In this document: in pieces, positions 1-7,649 of the stretch | Numbering within the stretch: the stretch's first letter is position 1 | Layout: each line of letters starts with the position of its first letter | Origin: an uncultured Bacilli bacterium | GTDB taxonomy: Bacteria; Bacillota_I; Bacilli_A; RF39; UBA660 | Length of the DNA: 32,860 nt | Assembly (NCBI GenBank): GCA_934140355.1 | Contig: CAKPBH010000013.1 | Coordinates: 1-32,860, forward strand | Reading direction: 5' to 3' | Program-made: the position numbers and the translations under genes | The notes under the pieces: generated by a model | Databases searched by the model: none | Seen by the model: the letters and a program-made list of their open reading frames with translations, nothing else | Told to the model about the DNA's origin: nothing

Positions 1-6
1 TATAAT
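1..6 (+). promoter_or_regulatory. -10 element of the def promoter
   Basis: A perfect TATAAT opens the window 34 bases before the deformylase start codon, giving a short leader that holds the AAGGAAGTG ribosome site (28-36). The matching -35 box would lie outside the window. Confidence 0.55.
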
Positions 7-40
7 TTGTGTTAATATATATTCACAAGGAAGTGATTTT

Positions 41-589
41 ATGCTTAAAACAAGTGATATATTAGACGAAAAAGACAAAAGAATTCGAGCCAAAAATACT
101 GATGTTGAATTTCCACTAAAAGAAAAAGAAAAAAAATTAATTCACGATATGTTAGAACATCTTTATTTTTCACAAATAGAAGAAAAAGCAAAAAAGTATA
201 ACTTAAGACCAGGTATGGGCCTAGCAGCACCACAAGTTGGTTTAAACAAAAATTTCTTCGTTGTCTGCCACGAAGAAAAAGAAAATACCTTCAAAAATTA
301 TGTTTTAATCAATCCAAAAATCATATCACATTCCGAAGAATTAATCTATTCTTCAGGAGGAGAAGGATGCTTAAGCGTAAACAGAGACATCGAAGGAATC
401 GTCCCTAGATATGCTAGAGTAACCTTTGAAGGATATGATGAAAATGGAAAAAAAGTAAAATATCGCGCTAGAGAAGAATTATCCATAGCCTTTCAGCACG
501 AAATGGATCATTTACAAGGAATACTTTTCTATGACCATATTGATCCTAAAGATCCATTTAAAGACGCCGAATTAATGCGCGAAATTTAA
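41..589 (+). CDS. def: Peptide deformylase
   Basis: Metal-dependent hydrolase that removes the formyl group from the N-terminal methionine of nascent proteins in the cytoplasm. All three family motifs are visible: GMGLAAPQVG (motif 1, about residues 59-68), EGCLSV (motif 2, with the metal-binding Cys) and QHEMDHLQG (motif 3, HExxH-type metal site with the catalytic Glu). The length of 182 residues and the sequence EGCLSVNRDIEG followed by a long strand point to the type 2 class usual in Gram-positive bacteria. The ATG is preceded at good distance by AAGGAAGTG. The gene stands alone on the plus strand and converges on rnhB, with a shared hairpin between them. Identification is firm. Confidence 0.97.
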   Translation: MLKTSDILDEKDKRIRAKNTDVEFPLKEKEKKLIHDMLEHLYFSQIEEKAKKYNLRPGMGLAAPQVGLNKNFFVVCHEEKENTFKNYVLINPKIISHSEELIYSSGGEGCLSVNRDIEGIVPRYARVTFEGYDENGKKVKYRAREELSIAFQHEMDHLQGILFYDHIDPKDPFKDAELMREI

Positions 590-659
590 ACAATTAAAAA
601 TATTAAATTTTTTTAACTGTTATATTTTATAACATAAGCAAACAAATAAGTTGAAGTTT

Positions 660-693
660 AAAAGTAGCACCTAAAGATTTAGGCGCTACTTTT
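660..693. terminator. Bidirectional terminator between def and rnhB
   Basis: Perfect 9-bp outer arms (AAAAGTAGC at 660-668, GCTACTTTT at 685-693), one A/C mismatch, then inner arms CCTAAA/TTTAGG with a two-base loop. A-runs and T-runs flank both sides, as expected for a Rho-independent terminator serving two convergent genes. Confidence 0.85.
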
Positions 694-727
694 AATTTAC
701 TTTTATTTTAAAGAATGAAATCAAAAA

Positions 728-1372
728 TTATTCCTTTATTTCCCTATCAATTTCATTAATTTTATTCCGACACTTAAAAACAGGAGCATAGCTAATGCGG
801 TGATACTTACAAATTCCATACTCCGAAAGAGCTAAAAGATGCTTTTTCGTCCCATATCCTTTATTATGTGCAAAATCATACATTGGATAAATCTTATCTA
901 ACTCATATAACTCTCTATCCCTGGTAACCTTAGCAATAACAGACGCCGCCGCTATAGACAAACTTAAAGCATCCCCTTTAATAATAGAAGTAGTAGGAAT
1001 TCCCACCTCTAAAGGCATAGCATCAATTAACACATGTTCTAACTTTATTTGCTGATTTGCCAAAAAAATTGCCTCTTTCATTGCAATTTTTGTCGCCTCA
1101 TAAATATTCACCTCATCTATCTTCTTTGGAGAAACTCGCCCAATACCAACCGCCAAAGCATCATGCATTAAAATATCATAAAATTTCTCCCTTTTTTTCT
1201 CTGATAATTTTTTCGAATCAGTTAATCCTTCCAACTGATAATGAAGCGGCAAAACCACACAAGCTGCAACTACATTTCCAACCAAAGGTCCCCTACCAAC
1301 CTCATCAACACCCGCAATAACACGAATTCCATGACGAATTAACTCCTTTTCATACTGATACATATCTTCCAT
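728..1372 (-). CDS. rnhB: Ribonuclease HII
   Basis: Endonuclease that cuts the RNA strand of RNA-DNA hybrids and removes misincorporated ribonucleotides. The N-terminal motif AGVDEVGRGPLVG carries the first acidic pair. DSKKLSEKKRE, LIDAMPLE and the segment GDALSLSIAAASVIAKVTRD supply the other conserved acidic residues and the helix typical of type II enzymes. About 214 residues is normal for the family. The frame can also begin with GTG at 1381, which overlaps the stop of the upstream gene, but AGGTGA at 1379-1384 is better placed for the ATG at 1372. The gene is directly downstream of, and probably co-transcribed with, the small gene at 1378-1641. Confidence 0.95.
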   Translation of the reverse strand: MEDMYQYEKELIRHGIRVIAGVDEVGRGPLVGNVVAACVVLPLHYQLEGLTDSKKLSEKKREKFYDILMHDALAVGIGRVSPKKIDEVNIYEATKIAMKEAIFLANQQIKLEHVLIDAMPLEVGIPTTSIIKGDALSLSIAAASVIAKVTRDRELYELDKIYPMYDFAHNKGYGTKKHLLALSEYGICKYHRISYAPVFKCRNKINEIDREIKE

Positions 1373-1377
1373 ACAAA

Positions 1378-1641
1378 TCACCTAAAATTATTACGATTAC
1401 GAAAAAGATCATTTCCCCGAGAAGCATTCATATTCTCTTGTAGTCTCTTAATTTGACCAGTTGCACTATTGGCTTCCAATATTTCCTTTTTCATATCTTC
1501 CTTATCTCTAATATTATACATCTTATTAAAATGAGCTTTTCTACCCTCATTATATTTTTTTATCTCTTGATAATTATGATTAGCCTTCCATTGACTATCA
1601 ACTACTTCTGATACATCCCTAATACGCTTTTGAAATTCCAT
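1378..1641 (-). CDS. Small charged protein of unknown function
   Basis: A protein of 87 residues, hydrophilic and rich in Lys, Arg, Glu and Asn, with no membrane segment or signal peptide. It is probably mostly helical. The start is well supported by TAGGAGGATTTT directly before the ATG, and a TATAAT box lies upstream. Its TGA stop abuts rnhB, so the two are probably one transcript. I do not recognise a family. The clear ribosome site and tight packing argue for a real gene. Confidence 0.7.
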   Translation of the reverse strand: MEFQKRIRDVSEVVDSQWKANHNYQEIKKYNEGRKAHFNKMYNIRDKEDMKKEILEANSATGQIKRLQENMNASRGNDLFRNRNNFR

Positions 1642-1663
1642 AAAATCCTCCTAACACCATCCC

Positions 1664-1669
1664 ATTATA
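1664..1669 (-). promoter_or_regulatory. -10 element for the small gene and rnhB
   Basis: TATAAT on the minus strand, 22 bases before the ATG at 1641, in the short gap after lon. The region at -35 is only a T-rich tract without a good hexamer, so this is a tentative sigma-A promoter. Confidence 0.4.
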
Positions 1670-1696
1670 CAATAAATTAAAAAAAAAAGAAAGAAA

Positions 1697-4030
1697 TTAC
1701 TCAACTGTAACTTCCCTAATTTCACTATCATTCATATGAAACAAATAATAATAAATATCCTTATAATCCTTTATCATCACTAAATCCAAACTTTTCTTAA
1801 CCTCTACTGGAATTTCCTCTAAATCCTGTTTATTTGCGAAAGGAATAAAAACTCTCTTAATTCCATTAACCGTAGCAGCAATTAGTTTTTCTTTTAATCC
1901 CCCAATAGGAAGAACCGTTCCCCTTAAAGTAATTTCACCAGTCATACTCACCTCAGCCGGAACAATTTTATCCTTTAACAAACTAACAATAGCACTTACT
2001 ATTGCAACACCAGCACTAGGCCCATCTTTAGGTGCAGCACCTTCTTCAATATGAATATGAAAATCTCTAAATTGAAACAATAAATCATCAATTTCAAAAA
2101 ACTCTGCATTACTCCTTACATAACTAAAAGCAACTTCAACACTTTCTTGCATAACCTTACCAACATTTCCAGTAACTTTCAAATTTCCTTCTCCTTTATA
2201 AGAAGCAACAGAAATCTTTAAAATTTCACCACCATAAACAGTATATGCCAAAGCATTAACAACACCACTAACAACAAAAAGATCATTTTTATGATGAAAA
2301 TACTTAGGCATACCTAAATACTTATTTAAATTTTTCTCATTGATAATAATATCATGAAGATTATCCGTCACAACTTTTCGACAAATTTCTTCAATTTTTC
2401 TCTTTAATTCTCTAGCACCAGACTCTCTAGTATAATCCTCAATAATTTTTAAAATAGCACCCTCATCAATTGTAATATTATTATCCTTAATTTTATATTC
2501 TTTCAACAAACGAGGAATTAAATGTTTTTGAGCTATTTCCTTTTTATCATAGTTAGTATAACTAGAAATTTCAATAATTTCTAATCTATCACGCAAAGCA
2601 TCAGGAATTTTAGACACATCATTAGCAGTTAAAATAAACAAAACCCTAGATAAATCAAATTCTTCTTCAATATAATTATCACAAAAATGCTGATTTTGTT
2701 CTCTATCTAATACCTCCAATAAACTAGAAGCTGGATCCCCATGGTAATCTTTAGCTAATTTATCCACTTCATCAATCAAAAAAACAGGATTATTAACACC
2801 AACCTTCTTCATACCTTGAATAATCTTACCAGGACTAGAACCCAAATACGTTCGACGATGCCCAACAATCTCAGCTTCATCCGAAATTCCACCAACACTA
2901 ACCTTTACAAATTTCTTATCTAAAGCCGAAGCAATACTACATGCCAAAGACGTTTTTCCTACACCAGGAGGACCAACCAAACAAATAATTGTACTTCCCA
3001 TCCTTTTTATTTTTTGAGTAACCGAAACAAATTCAATAATTCTTCTTTTAACAACCTCTAAACCATAGTGATTCTCATTAAGAATTTCCTCTACTCTATC
3101 AACCTGATACCTACTCCGACTTCCTTCATACCAAGGTAAATTTAACAACCAATCAATATAACTACGAATAATTGTAACCTCAGGCGAAGAATCAGAAGAT
3201 AAAGTATATCTTTTTAACTCTTCTTCTAACCGAACTCGAACCCGATTAGGTAATTTTTTTTCTTGAATTCTTTTTTTTAATTGATTAAATTCAGTGTCTT
3301 TAATAGAAAAATCTCCCAATTCCTCTCGCATAATTCTAATTTTTTCTCGAAGTAAATAATCCTTTTGTGATAATTCAATCTTATCTTTCAAAGAAGATTC
3401 AATTTCATCCTCCAGCTGAATCGTTGTTATTTCTCGCCTTAAATCCTCCAATAACATATTCATTCGAATCATAGGTTTCAACTGACGCAAATACTTCAAC
3501 TTTTTTAAATAAGGAATCGGTAATTCAGCACAAATAATATCGGTCAACTTACCAATATCATCAACCCCAGCAATTTTTCCAATAACACTATTCCCCACCA
3601 AAGAGGAAGAATCAATATAAGTATTTAAATCCTTAAGTAAAATTCTCTTATAGGCATTTGCTTTTAATTCTTCTACCCCCTCAACTGGAATAGAAATAAC
3701 GAAAGAATCCACATATCCATAATCATTTTCAATATAATTAACTATTTGTACCCTTTCCAATCCAACAATAACAATTCTTTCATTTCCATTCGATAGAGTT
3801 AATCTAGATTTAATTTTTCCAACCACACCAATAGTAGGTAGCTCATCCAAACTAAGACCTTCTTCCAAAGGATCATCTAAATTCAATAGCAAAAGCTGTT
3901 GATCATAAAATTTACAAGAAGTCTCTAAAACTAACTTTTCCCTAGCAGAATCAACTTCTATCCGAAGTTCATTATAAGGAAATAAAACAGAACTTTTTAA
4001 CAATAAAACAGGTAAATTTGTCTGAACCAT
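1697..4030 (-). CDS. lon: ATP-dependent protease Lon (LonA)
   Basis: Hexameric AAA+ serine protease that degrades misfolded and regulatory proteins in the cytoplasm. In order: the N-terminal substrate-binding LON domain (about residues 1-190), a coiled helical region, the AAA+ module with Walker A GPPGVGKT and Walker B FLIDEVDK, and a C-terminal protease domain with the catalytic Ser in KDGPSAG and the Lys in LPIGGLKEK. The chosen start gives 777 residues, the usual LonA length. An in-frame ATG at 4084 would place the promoter inside the gene, whereas 4030 follows GAAGGAAG and a sigma-A promoter. It lies downstream of sigE but has its own promoter and is separated from it by a strong terminator. 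Confidence 0.97.
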   Translation of the reverse strand: MVQTNLPVLLLKSSVLFPYNELRIEVDSAREKLVLETSCKFYDQQLLLLNLDDPLEEGLSLDELPTIGVVGKIKSRLTLSNGNERIVIVGLERVQIVNYIENDYGYVDSFVISIPVEGVEELKANAYKRILLKDLNTYIDSSSLVGNSVIGKIAGVDDIGKLTDIICAELPIPYLKKLKYLRQLKPMIRMNMLLEDLRREITTIQLEDEIESSLKDKIELSQKDYLLREKIRIMREELGDFSIKDTEFNQLKKRIQEKKLPNRVRVRLEEELKRYTLSSDSSPEVTIIRSYIDWLLNLPWYEGSRSRYQVDRVEEILNENHYGLEVVKRRIIEFVSVTQKIKRMGSTIICLVGPPGVGKTSLACSIASALDKKFVKVSVGGISDEAEIVGHRRTYLGSSPGKIIQGMKKVGVNNPVFLIDEVDKLAKDYHGDPASSLLEVLDREQNQHFCDNYIEEEFDLSRVLFILTANDVSKIPDALRDRLEIIEISSYTNYDKKEIAQKHLIPRLLKEYKIKDNNITIDEGAILKIIEDYTRESGARELKRKIEEICRKVVTDNLHDIIINEKNLNKYLGMPKYFHHKNDLFVVSGVVNALAYTVYGGEILKISVASYKGEGNLKVTGNVGKVMQESVEVAFSYVRSNAEFFEIDDLLFQFRDFHIHIEEGAAPKDGPSAGVAIVSAIVSLLKDKIVPAEVSMTGEITLRGTVLPIGGLKEKLIAATVNGIKRVFIPFANKQDLEEIPVEVKKSLDLVMIKDYKDIYYYLFHMNDSEIREVTVE

Positions 4031-4055
4031 ATTACTTCCTTCTTTCTGTCTCACT

Positions 4056-4084
4056 ATTGTACCAAAAACCCCTAAAATTATCAA
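4056..4084 (-). promoter_or_regulatory. Sigma-A promoter of lon
   Basis: Minus-strand TTGATA (4084-4079), exactly 17 bases, then TACAAT (4061-4056). The predicted transcript starts near 4049 and leaves a leader of about 19 bases before the ATG at 4030, which settles the choice of start codon. Confidence 0.75.
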
Positions 4085-4095
4085 GTTAAAACAAG

Positions 4096-4130
4096 TTAGT
4101 GTTAAATTTTTTTTAATGAATTAACACCAA
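4096..4130. promoter_or_regulatory. Operator-like dyad upstream of the lon promoter
   Basis: Ten-base arms TTAGTGTTAA (4096-4105) and TTAACACCAA (4121-4130) form an inverted repeat with one mismatch across a 15-base AT spacer. It sits 11 bases upstream of the -35 box and has no T-run after it, so it looks more like a protein-binding site than a terminator. It matches neither the CtsR nor the HrcA (CIRCE) consensus known to me. Confidence 0.35.
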
Positions 4131-4156
4131 CGGAAATTTTTTCAAAAACAATCCTC

Positions 4157-4183
4157 AAAATGTAACCTAATTGGTTACATTTT
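4157..4183. terminator. AT-rich perfect inverted repeat in the sigE-lon gap
   Basis: AAAATGTAACC (4157-4167) and GGTTACATTTT (4173-4183) pair perfectly across a five-base loop. It could be a weak terminator in either direction or an operator. Nothing in the sequence decides between these. Confidence 0.4.
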
Positions 4184-4245
4184 TATTAGCATTTTTATGA
4201 TACAATAGTAAACAAGAGGAAATGTATTTGTTTTTCCTCAAAAAA

Positions 4246-4292
4246 AATACACCAAACTAATGGTTTGTCCCCAGCATCATTAGTGGTGTATT
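4246..4292. terminator. Strong terminator after the spoIIGA-sigE operon
   Basis: AATACACC (4246-4253) pairs with GGTGTATT (4285-4292), then, after a two-base bulge, ACTAATG pairs with CATTAGT across a 15-base loop. On the minus strand it is followed by eight T residues, and on the plus strand by TTTATTAT. A second small hairpin, GAGGAAA/TTTCCTC, follows at 4216-4239. Confidence 0.8.
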
Positions 4293-4296
4293 TTTA

Positions 4297-4986
4297 TTAT
4301 ATCTTAATAATACTTTGTAATTTTTTAATAACTTTTTTTTCAATTCTAGAAATATAAGATTGACTAATTCCAAGAAGATTAGCCACCTCCTTTTGAGTTA
4401 ATTCTTTCTTGCCATTCAATCCATAGCGATATTCAATAATTTCTTTATCTCTATCCTCTAATTTAGCAACCTCTTGATACAACAATTGTCGATCTAAAGC
4501 ATCTTCCAACCCCTTAGTAACAATATTTGCATCTGTTCCCAAAACATCTTCCAAATGCAATTCATTTCCATCAGAATCAAAACTAAGACTATCTTCAAAA
4601 CTAACCTCTCCTCTTTTTCTTTTGGTTTTTCTCAAATACATCAATATTTCATTATCAATACACCGCGAAACATAAGTAGCTAATTTTATATTTTTATCTA
4701 AGCGATACGTATTTACTCCTTTAATCAAACCAATCGTACCAATAGAAACTAAATCTTCTAAATCAACTTTCGTATTCTCATATTTTTTTGCTAAAAAAAC
4801 TACCAATCGTAAATTGTGCTCAATCAACTTATTGCGTGCCTCTTGATCTCCCTGCATAGATAACTTAACATAATTAACTTCATCTTCTTTACTAAGTGGT
4901 GGAGGCAACGTATCTGTACTTCCTAAGTAAAAAACTGGATTATAAATTTTCAAAAGTTTCTTTAAAAACAGAATTATTTTTTTCAT
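4297..4986 (-). CDS. sigE: RNA polymerase sporulation sigma factor SigE
   Basis: Mother-cell sigma factor of early sporulation, made as an inactive precursor and cleaved by SpoIIGA. The first 20 or so residues are a hydrophobic and basic pro-sequence, followed by the hallmark GSTDTLPPPL at the start of the mature part. Region 2 reads HNLRLVVFLAKKYENT with DLVSIGTIGLIKGVNT, and region 4 has the helix-turn-helix QKEVANLLGISQSYISRIEKK. A length of 229 residues is close to the Bacillus protein. It starts 31 bases after spoIIGA with AAAGTGAG as ribosome site, so the two are co-transcribed. The usual next gene, sigG, is not here; lon follows instead. Confidence 0.96.
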   Translation of the reverse strand: MKKIILFLKKLLKIYNPVFYLGSTDTLPPPLSKEDEVNYVKLSMQGDQEARNKLIEHNLRLVVFLAKKYENTKVDLEDLVSIGTIGLIKGVNTYRLDKNIKLATYVSRCIDNEILMYLRKTKRKRGEVSFEDSLSFDSDGNELHLEDVLGTDANIVTKGLEDALDRQLLYQEVAKLEDRDKEIIEYRYGLNGKKELTQKEVANLLGISQSYISRIEKKVIKKLQSIIKI

Positions 4987-5017
4987 ATTAATCTCACTTT
5001 CTATTATTGCATCAAAA

Positions 5018-5818
5018 TCAAATTAATTTATTTTCTAAAAGATTACCACCAATAATACAATCAACGCCATCTAACATAATTTTCTCCTCCGTAATACCAA
5101 TTAAAAAATTTTCTCGAAAACCCACACCCTGAATAAAAATTTTATCAGGAATAACACACTTTAAAAGTCCATGATAATTTAAAGCATCATAAGGAACTAA
5201 AATGATTGACTGGCTATCATAATCAATATTTACCATTCCTTTATTAATCAAAATAATTGGTCTTTTTTTATATGGATCAACTAAATGATTTCCTGTATCC
5301 AAAAAAGCTGTAGTCGCTATCACCTCCCCACTTTTTAAATAAATGTCAATATGATAATAATGATGATAATGATTTTTCAAATGCAATCCCTGTTTAACAT
5401 AACAATACAAAATAAGCGGACTAAAAATAATTAACACAATTACATTCACCGACAAACCGTTAAAATAAAATACCAATCCTTCATTTTGATAACTAAACTG
5501 TAAATTTAAAAAATATAAAAAACCACCTAATAATATTGATGATGTATACAAATAAAATAAATTTCGAGAAAAAGTACGAATATCTCTAAATCCAAAAGCT
5601 ACTAATACCATAAAAATAGAAATAAGTATTTTGATTAAAAACAACCATAAACTCCCCAATTTAACAAACATTGAAAATATAGTAATACTTCCAATTAAAG
5701 CACTCAATACCAATCTCTTTAAACTAGTCTGTCTTCTAAGCAATATTGCTACAGAAAAAATTAAAATTAAATCAAAACCAAAATTAAGCAATAATACTAA
5801 ATCAATATATATTTTCAT
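5018..5818 (-). CDS. spoIIGA: Sigma-E processing peptidase SpoIIGA
   Basis: Membrane aspartic protease that removes the pro-sequence of SigE after a signal from the forespore. The N-terminal half (about residues 1-145) is made of roughly five hydrophobic membrane segments, starting MKIYIDLVLLLNFGFDL as in the family. The C-terminal half is the cytoplasmic protease domain with FLDTGNHLVDP, in which the Asp near residue 174 would be catalytic, and it ends with IIGGNLL. The length of 266 residues is slightly below Bacillus SpoIIGA (about 309). It lies directly upstream of sigE, the conserved arrangement, and has its own promoter-like element (5836-5868) entangled with the terminator of the preceding gene. 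Confidence 0.93.
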   Translation of the reverse strand: MKIYIDLVLLLNFGFDLILIFSVAILLRRQTSLKRLVLSALIGSITIFSMFVKLGSLWLFLIKILISIFMVLVAFGFRDIRTFSRNLFYLYTSSILLGGFLYFLNLQFSYQNEGLVFYFNGLSVNVIVLIIFSPLILYCYVKQGLHLKNHYHHYYHIDIYLKSGEVIATTAFLDTGNHLVDPYKKRPIILINKGMVNIDYDSQSIILVPYDALNYHGLLKCVIPDKIFIQGVGFRENFLIGITEEKIMLDGVDCIIGGNLLENKLI

Positions 5819-5835
5819 TAAACATCACCATTGTT

Positions 5836-5868
5836 ATTATAAAAAAAAGAAACGAAATAATATGTCAA
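5836..5868 (-). promoter_or_regulatory. spoIIG-type promoter with long spacer
   Basis: Minus-strand TTGACA (5868-5863) and TATAAT (5841-5836) are both perfect hexamers but are 21 bases apart instead of 17. The Bacillus subtilis spoIIG promoter is known for a similarly long spacer (22 bases) and is activated by Spo0A-P bound over the -35 region. Here the plus strand reads TGTCAAA at 5863-5869, one base from the 0A box TGTCGAA, at that position. Spo0A control is an inference from this likeness. Confidence 0.5.
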
Positions 5869-5880
5869 ATTATTTCGTTT
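5850..5880. terminator. Terminator of the PH/thioredoxin operon
   Basis: Perfect 12-base arms (AAACGAAATAAT at 5850-5861, ATTATTTCGTTT at 5869-5880) with a seven-base loop. On the minus strand it is followed by CTTTTTTTTATAA, a good T-tract. The loop contains the TTGACA of the downstream spoIIGA promoter. Confidence 0.8.
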
Positions 5881-5902
5881 TAATAACTTTTTTATCTTTA
5901 CT

Positions 5903-6349
5903 CTAACTATCATCACGATTATTTTGAATTATTTGTTGCTTTTTTTCCATCATATATGAAGTAATAATTGTTTCAATTTCTGGTAAAGCATTTGGATCTA
6001 CATTAGACAAATATACTTTTTCTTTAACTGTATCAATAATAAGATTTCCAAAAATAAGACCTTTACGCACCGTTAAGTCATTAAACATATCTGGAGTAAT
6101 TGTTACAAAAAAATATCCCCACAATAAACGTTTCGTTGCAATCATGATTCGTTTATTAGTCAAAGCAATTACATTTGTATAAAAAATTTCAAAAACACTA
6201 GAATTCTTCTGCGCAGGAAAGGCATACAAAATTTCCTCATCGGGATTTAAATGTTTCTCTATGATTGCACAATGATGAGACAACCGAAAAGCAATCGTAA
6301 GAGGATACTTTCTTTTAAATTCCCTCACCATATCATAACATTTACCCAT
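5903..6349 (-). CDS. PH-domain-like protein of unknown role
   Basis: A protein of 148 residues with no membrane segment. The middle part, with VIALTNKRIMIATKRLLWGY and later LTVRKGLIFGNLIIDT, has the strand pattern of bacterial PH-like (bPH) domains, in which the motif LTNKRI is common. A short C-terminal tail is charged and Gln/Asn-rich. The start lies three bases after the stop of the thioredoxin-like gene, so the two are translated together. Function unknown; bacterial PH domains often bind other proteins or sit near the membrane. The family call is by motif only. Confidence 0.7.
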   Translation of the reverse strand: MGKCYDMVREFKRKYPLTIAFRLSHHCAIIEKHLNPDEEILYAFPAQKNSSVFEIFYTNVIALTNKRIMIATKRLLWGYFFVTITPDMFNDLTVRKGLIFGNLIIDTVKEKVYLSNVDPNALPEIETIITSYMMEKKQQIIQNNRDDS

Positions 6350-6352
6350 ATT

Positions 6353-7129
6353 TTATTCTTCTCCATCCATATCAAAATATTGATTATACAAATCCATTAA
6401 CTTATCACTTGTAGTTTCTCCTTCAATGTAATCAACAGCCTCATGACCAGCTAAAACAATCGTTGTTGGTGTTCCCCAATTGCCACTATTTTTCTTCAAA
6501 AAAGTATTTGATTTTTCAAAGCTACTCCAATCTTCTTCACTAAAAGTATCCGTATCTACATAATACATTGGTAACTGATTATCCGAAGCAAATTTTTCAG
6601 CAACTGGTAAAAAGTTTGCACAATGAGAACAACTCTCACGAGATAAAACAACAACAAACGCCTCATTATTATCAATTTTCTTTTGGTAATCACTATAAGA
6701 TAATAACTGTAAACCAACTTCTCCCGACAATTGAAGTGGTAATTCATAAGAAACCTTCTCTTTTTCACCTCTCATAAGAAAACAACCCAAAAGAACAACA
6801 ATAATCAAACAAATAATTAAAAACAAATCAGATTTTTTTAGTTTTGAATGATTACTTTCTAATTTTTCATCTTCATTAGAATCAATTTCTTCAAATTCTT
6901 TTATATCAGAATCAAAATCTGATTGTTCTTCCACCTCATCTATCTTTTTGCTTTTTTTCTTAATTTCCTCTTTTTCTACGATATTATTTTCTTCTTCAAT
7001 ATTATTTTTTTTCACTGTCTTTCGATTAGAAACAGTATTTTTTTCAACAGAATGACTTTCATTCTTATTCTTTCTAACTACTTCCTCACTTTTTTTTCTA
7101 CCTTTTTGCTTTTTTTCATCATTACTCAT
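6353..7129 (-). CDS. Membrane-anchored thioredoxin-like protein with CSHC motif
   Basis: About 258 residues. The first 100 are an extremely charged Lys/Glu/Asp tail without hydrophobic stretches, followed by one membrane segment (about residues 101-118, LFLIICLIIVVLLGCFL) preceded by KLKK, so the N-terminus should face the cytoplasm. The outer part is a thioredoxin fold: ESCSHCANF carries the CxxC pair and GTPTTIV holds the expected cis-proline. It may oxidise or reduce disulfides, or hold cysteines, outside the membrane; the substrates are not known, but the neighbouring exported T4SS proteins are Cys-rich. An in-frame ATG at 7138 exists, but GGAAGG is better spaced for 7129. Confidence 0.8.
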   Translation of the reverse strand: MSNDEKKQKGRKKSEEVVRKNKNESHSVEKNTVSNRKTVKKNNIEEENNIVEKEEIKKKSKKIDEVEEQSDFDSDIKEFEEIDSNEDEKLESNHSKLKKSDLFLIICLIIVVLLGCFLMRGEKEKVSYELPLQLSGEVGLQLLSYSDYQKKIDNNEAFVVVLSRESCSHCANFLPVAEKFASDNQLPMYYVDTDTFSEEDWSSFEKSNTFLKKNSGNWGTPTTIVLAGHEAVDYIEGETTSDKLMDLYNQYFDMDGEE

Positions 7130-7153
7130 ACCTATCATCCTTCCTTTACTGAT

Positions 7154-7182
7154 ATTTTACTATTTTTTTGCCGACTTTGCAA
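7154..7182 (-). promoter_or_regulatory. Promoter of the thioredoxin-like/PH operon
   Basis: Minus-strand TTGCAA (7182-7177), 17 bases, TAAAAT (7159-7154). The -35 box lies inside a perfect dyad TTTGCAA-TCAT-TTGCAAA (7176-7193), which suggests a repressor or activator site over the promoter. Confidence 0.6.
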
Positions 7183-7193
7183 TCATTTGCAAA
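7176..7193. promoter_or_regulatory. Operator-like dyad over the -35 box
   Basis: Perfect seven-base inverted arms TTTGCAA and TTGCAAA with a four-base spacer. It overlaps the promoter of the thioredoxin-like gene. The XRE-family regulator encoded just upstream is the obvious candidate binder, and its own promoter also contains TTGCAA, but this is an inference. Confidence 0.4.
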
Positions 7194-7235
7194 AAAAATA
7201 AAGATTTATCTCCATTTTTTATGAAAATAAACCTT
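7191..7235 (-). terminator. Terminator of the XRE regulator gene
   Basis: Minus-strand arms AAGGTTTAT (7235-7227) and ATAAATCTT (7209-7201) pair with one G-U, continue inward through TTTCAT/ATGGAG, and are followed by eight T residues at 7198-7191. A classical Rho-independent terminator. Confidence 0.85.
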
Positions 7236-7243
7236 AACAAATA

Positions 7244-7597
7244 CTAACGCATTTTTTTCACAATCAAACTAACATATCGTTTTACATCTTTAATTAACTT
7301 TGTATATAAATTAGGATAATGTCTAATTTCGTTAATAATATCAATATCATCTTTAGAAATAGCGCCAATATACTCGCTACCATCCTCTGTAATAATTGGA
7401 ACTTCGCGCCCCAATAAATAATCAGTAGTAGTTTCAAAAATATCAGCTAAAATACAAAATGTTTCTAAGCTAGGAGTTCTTGTACCATTTTCATATCCAC
7501 AAATAGATACCTTAGTAACTCCAATCATATCACCTAGTTCCTGTTGACTCATACCCTTTTCTAATCTCATATCTTTTATTCTTTTACCAATTAACAT
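7244..7597 (-). CDS. XRE-family transcriptional regulator
   Basis: A 117-residue DNA-binding protein. Residues about 5-60 form a Cro/C1-type helix-turn-helix: IKDMRLEKGMSQQELGDMIG followed by VTKVSICGYENGTRTPSLET, then the typical ADIFETTTDYLLGRE. The C-terminal half is charged and lacks a known sensor or peptidase domain. The gene has its own promoter and terminator, and a leader of about 95 bases with two dyads that may be autoregulatory. Its position between the thioredoxin-like operon and the T4SS operon makes it a candidate local regulator; the targets cannot be read from the sequence. Confidence 0.88.
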   Translation of the reverse strand: MLIGKRIKDMRLEKGMSQQELGDMIGVTKVSICGYENGTRTPSLETFCILADIFETTTDYLLGREVPIITEDGSEYIGAISKDDIDIINEIRHYPNLYTKLIKDVKRYVSLIVKKMR

Positions 7598-7617
7598 CTT
7601 TATCCCTCACTTACTTT

Positions 7618-7636
7618 ATTGGTCTAAATTACCAAT
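7618..7636. promoter_or_regulatory. Dyad in the XRE leader
   Basis: ATTGGT and ACCAAT arms with a seven-base spacer, about 20-40 bases upstream of the XRE start codon and downstream of its promoter. A possible autorepressor site. Confidence 0.35.
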
Positions 7637-7649
7637 CGTTAATAATTTC

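Noticed and set aside
4198..4302. A plus-strand small RNA gene
   Set aside because: There is an extended -10 and a terminator, but no -35 box, no known RNA family, and the terminator is already explained by sigE; listed only as a possibility.
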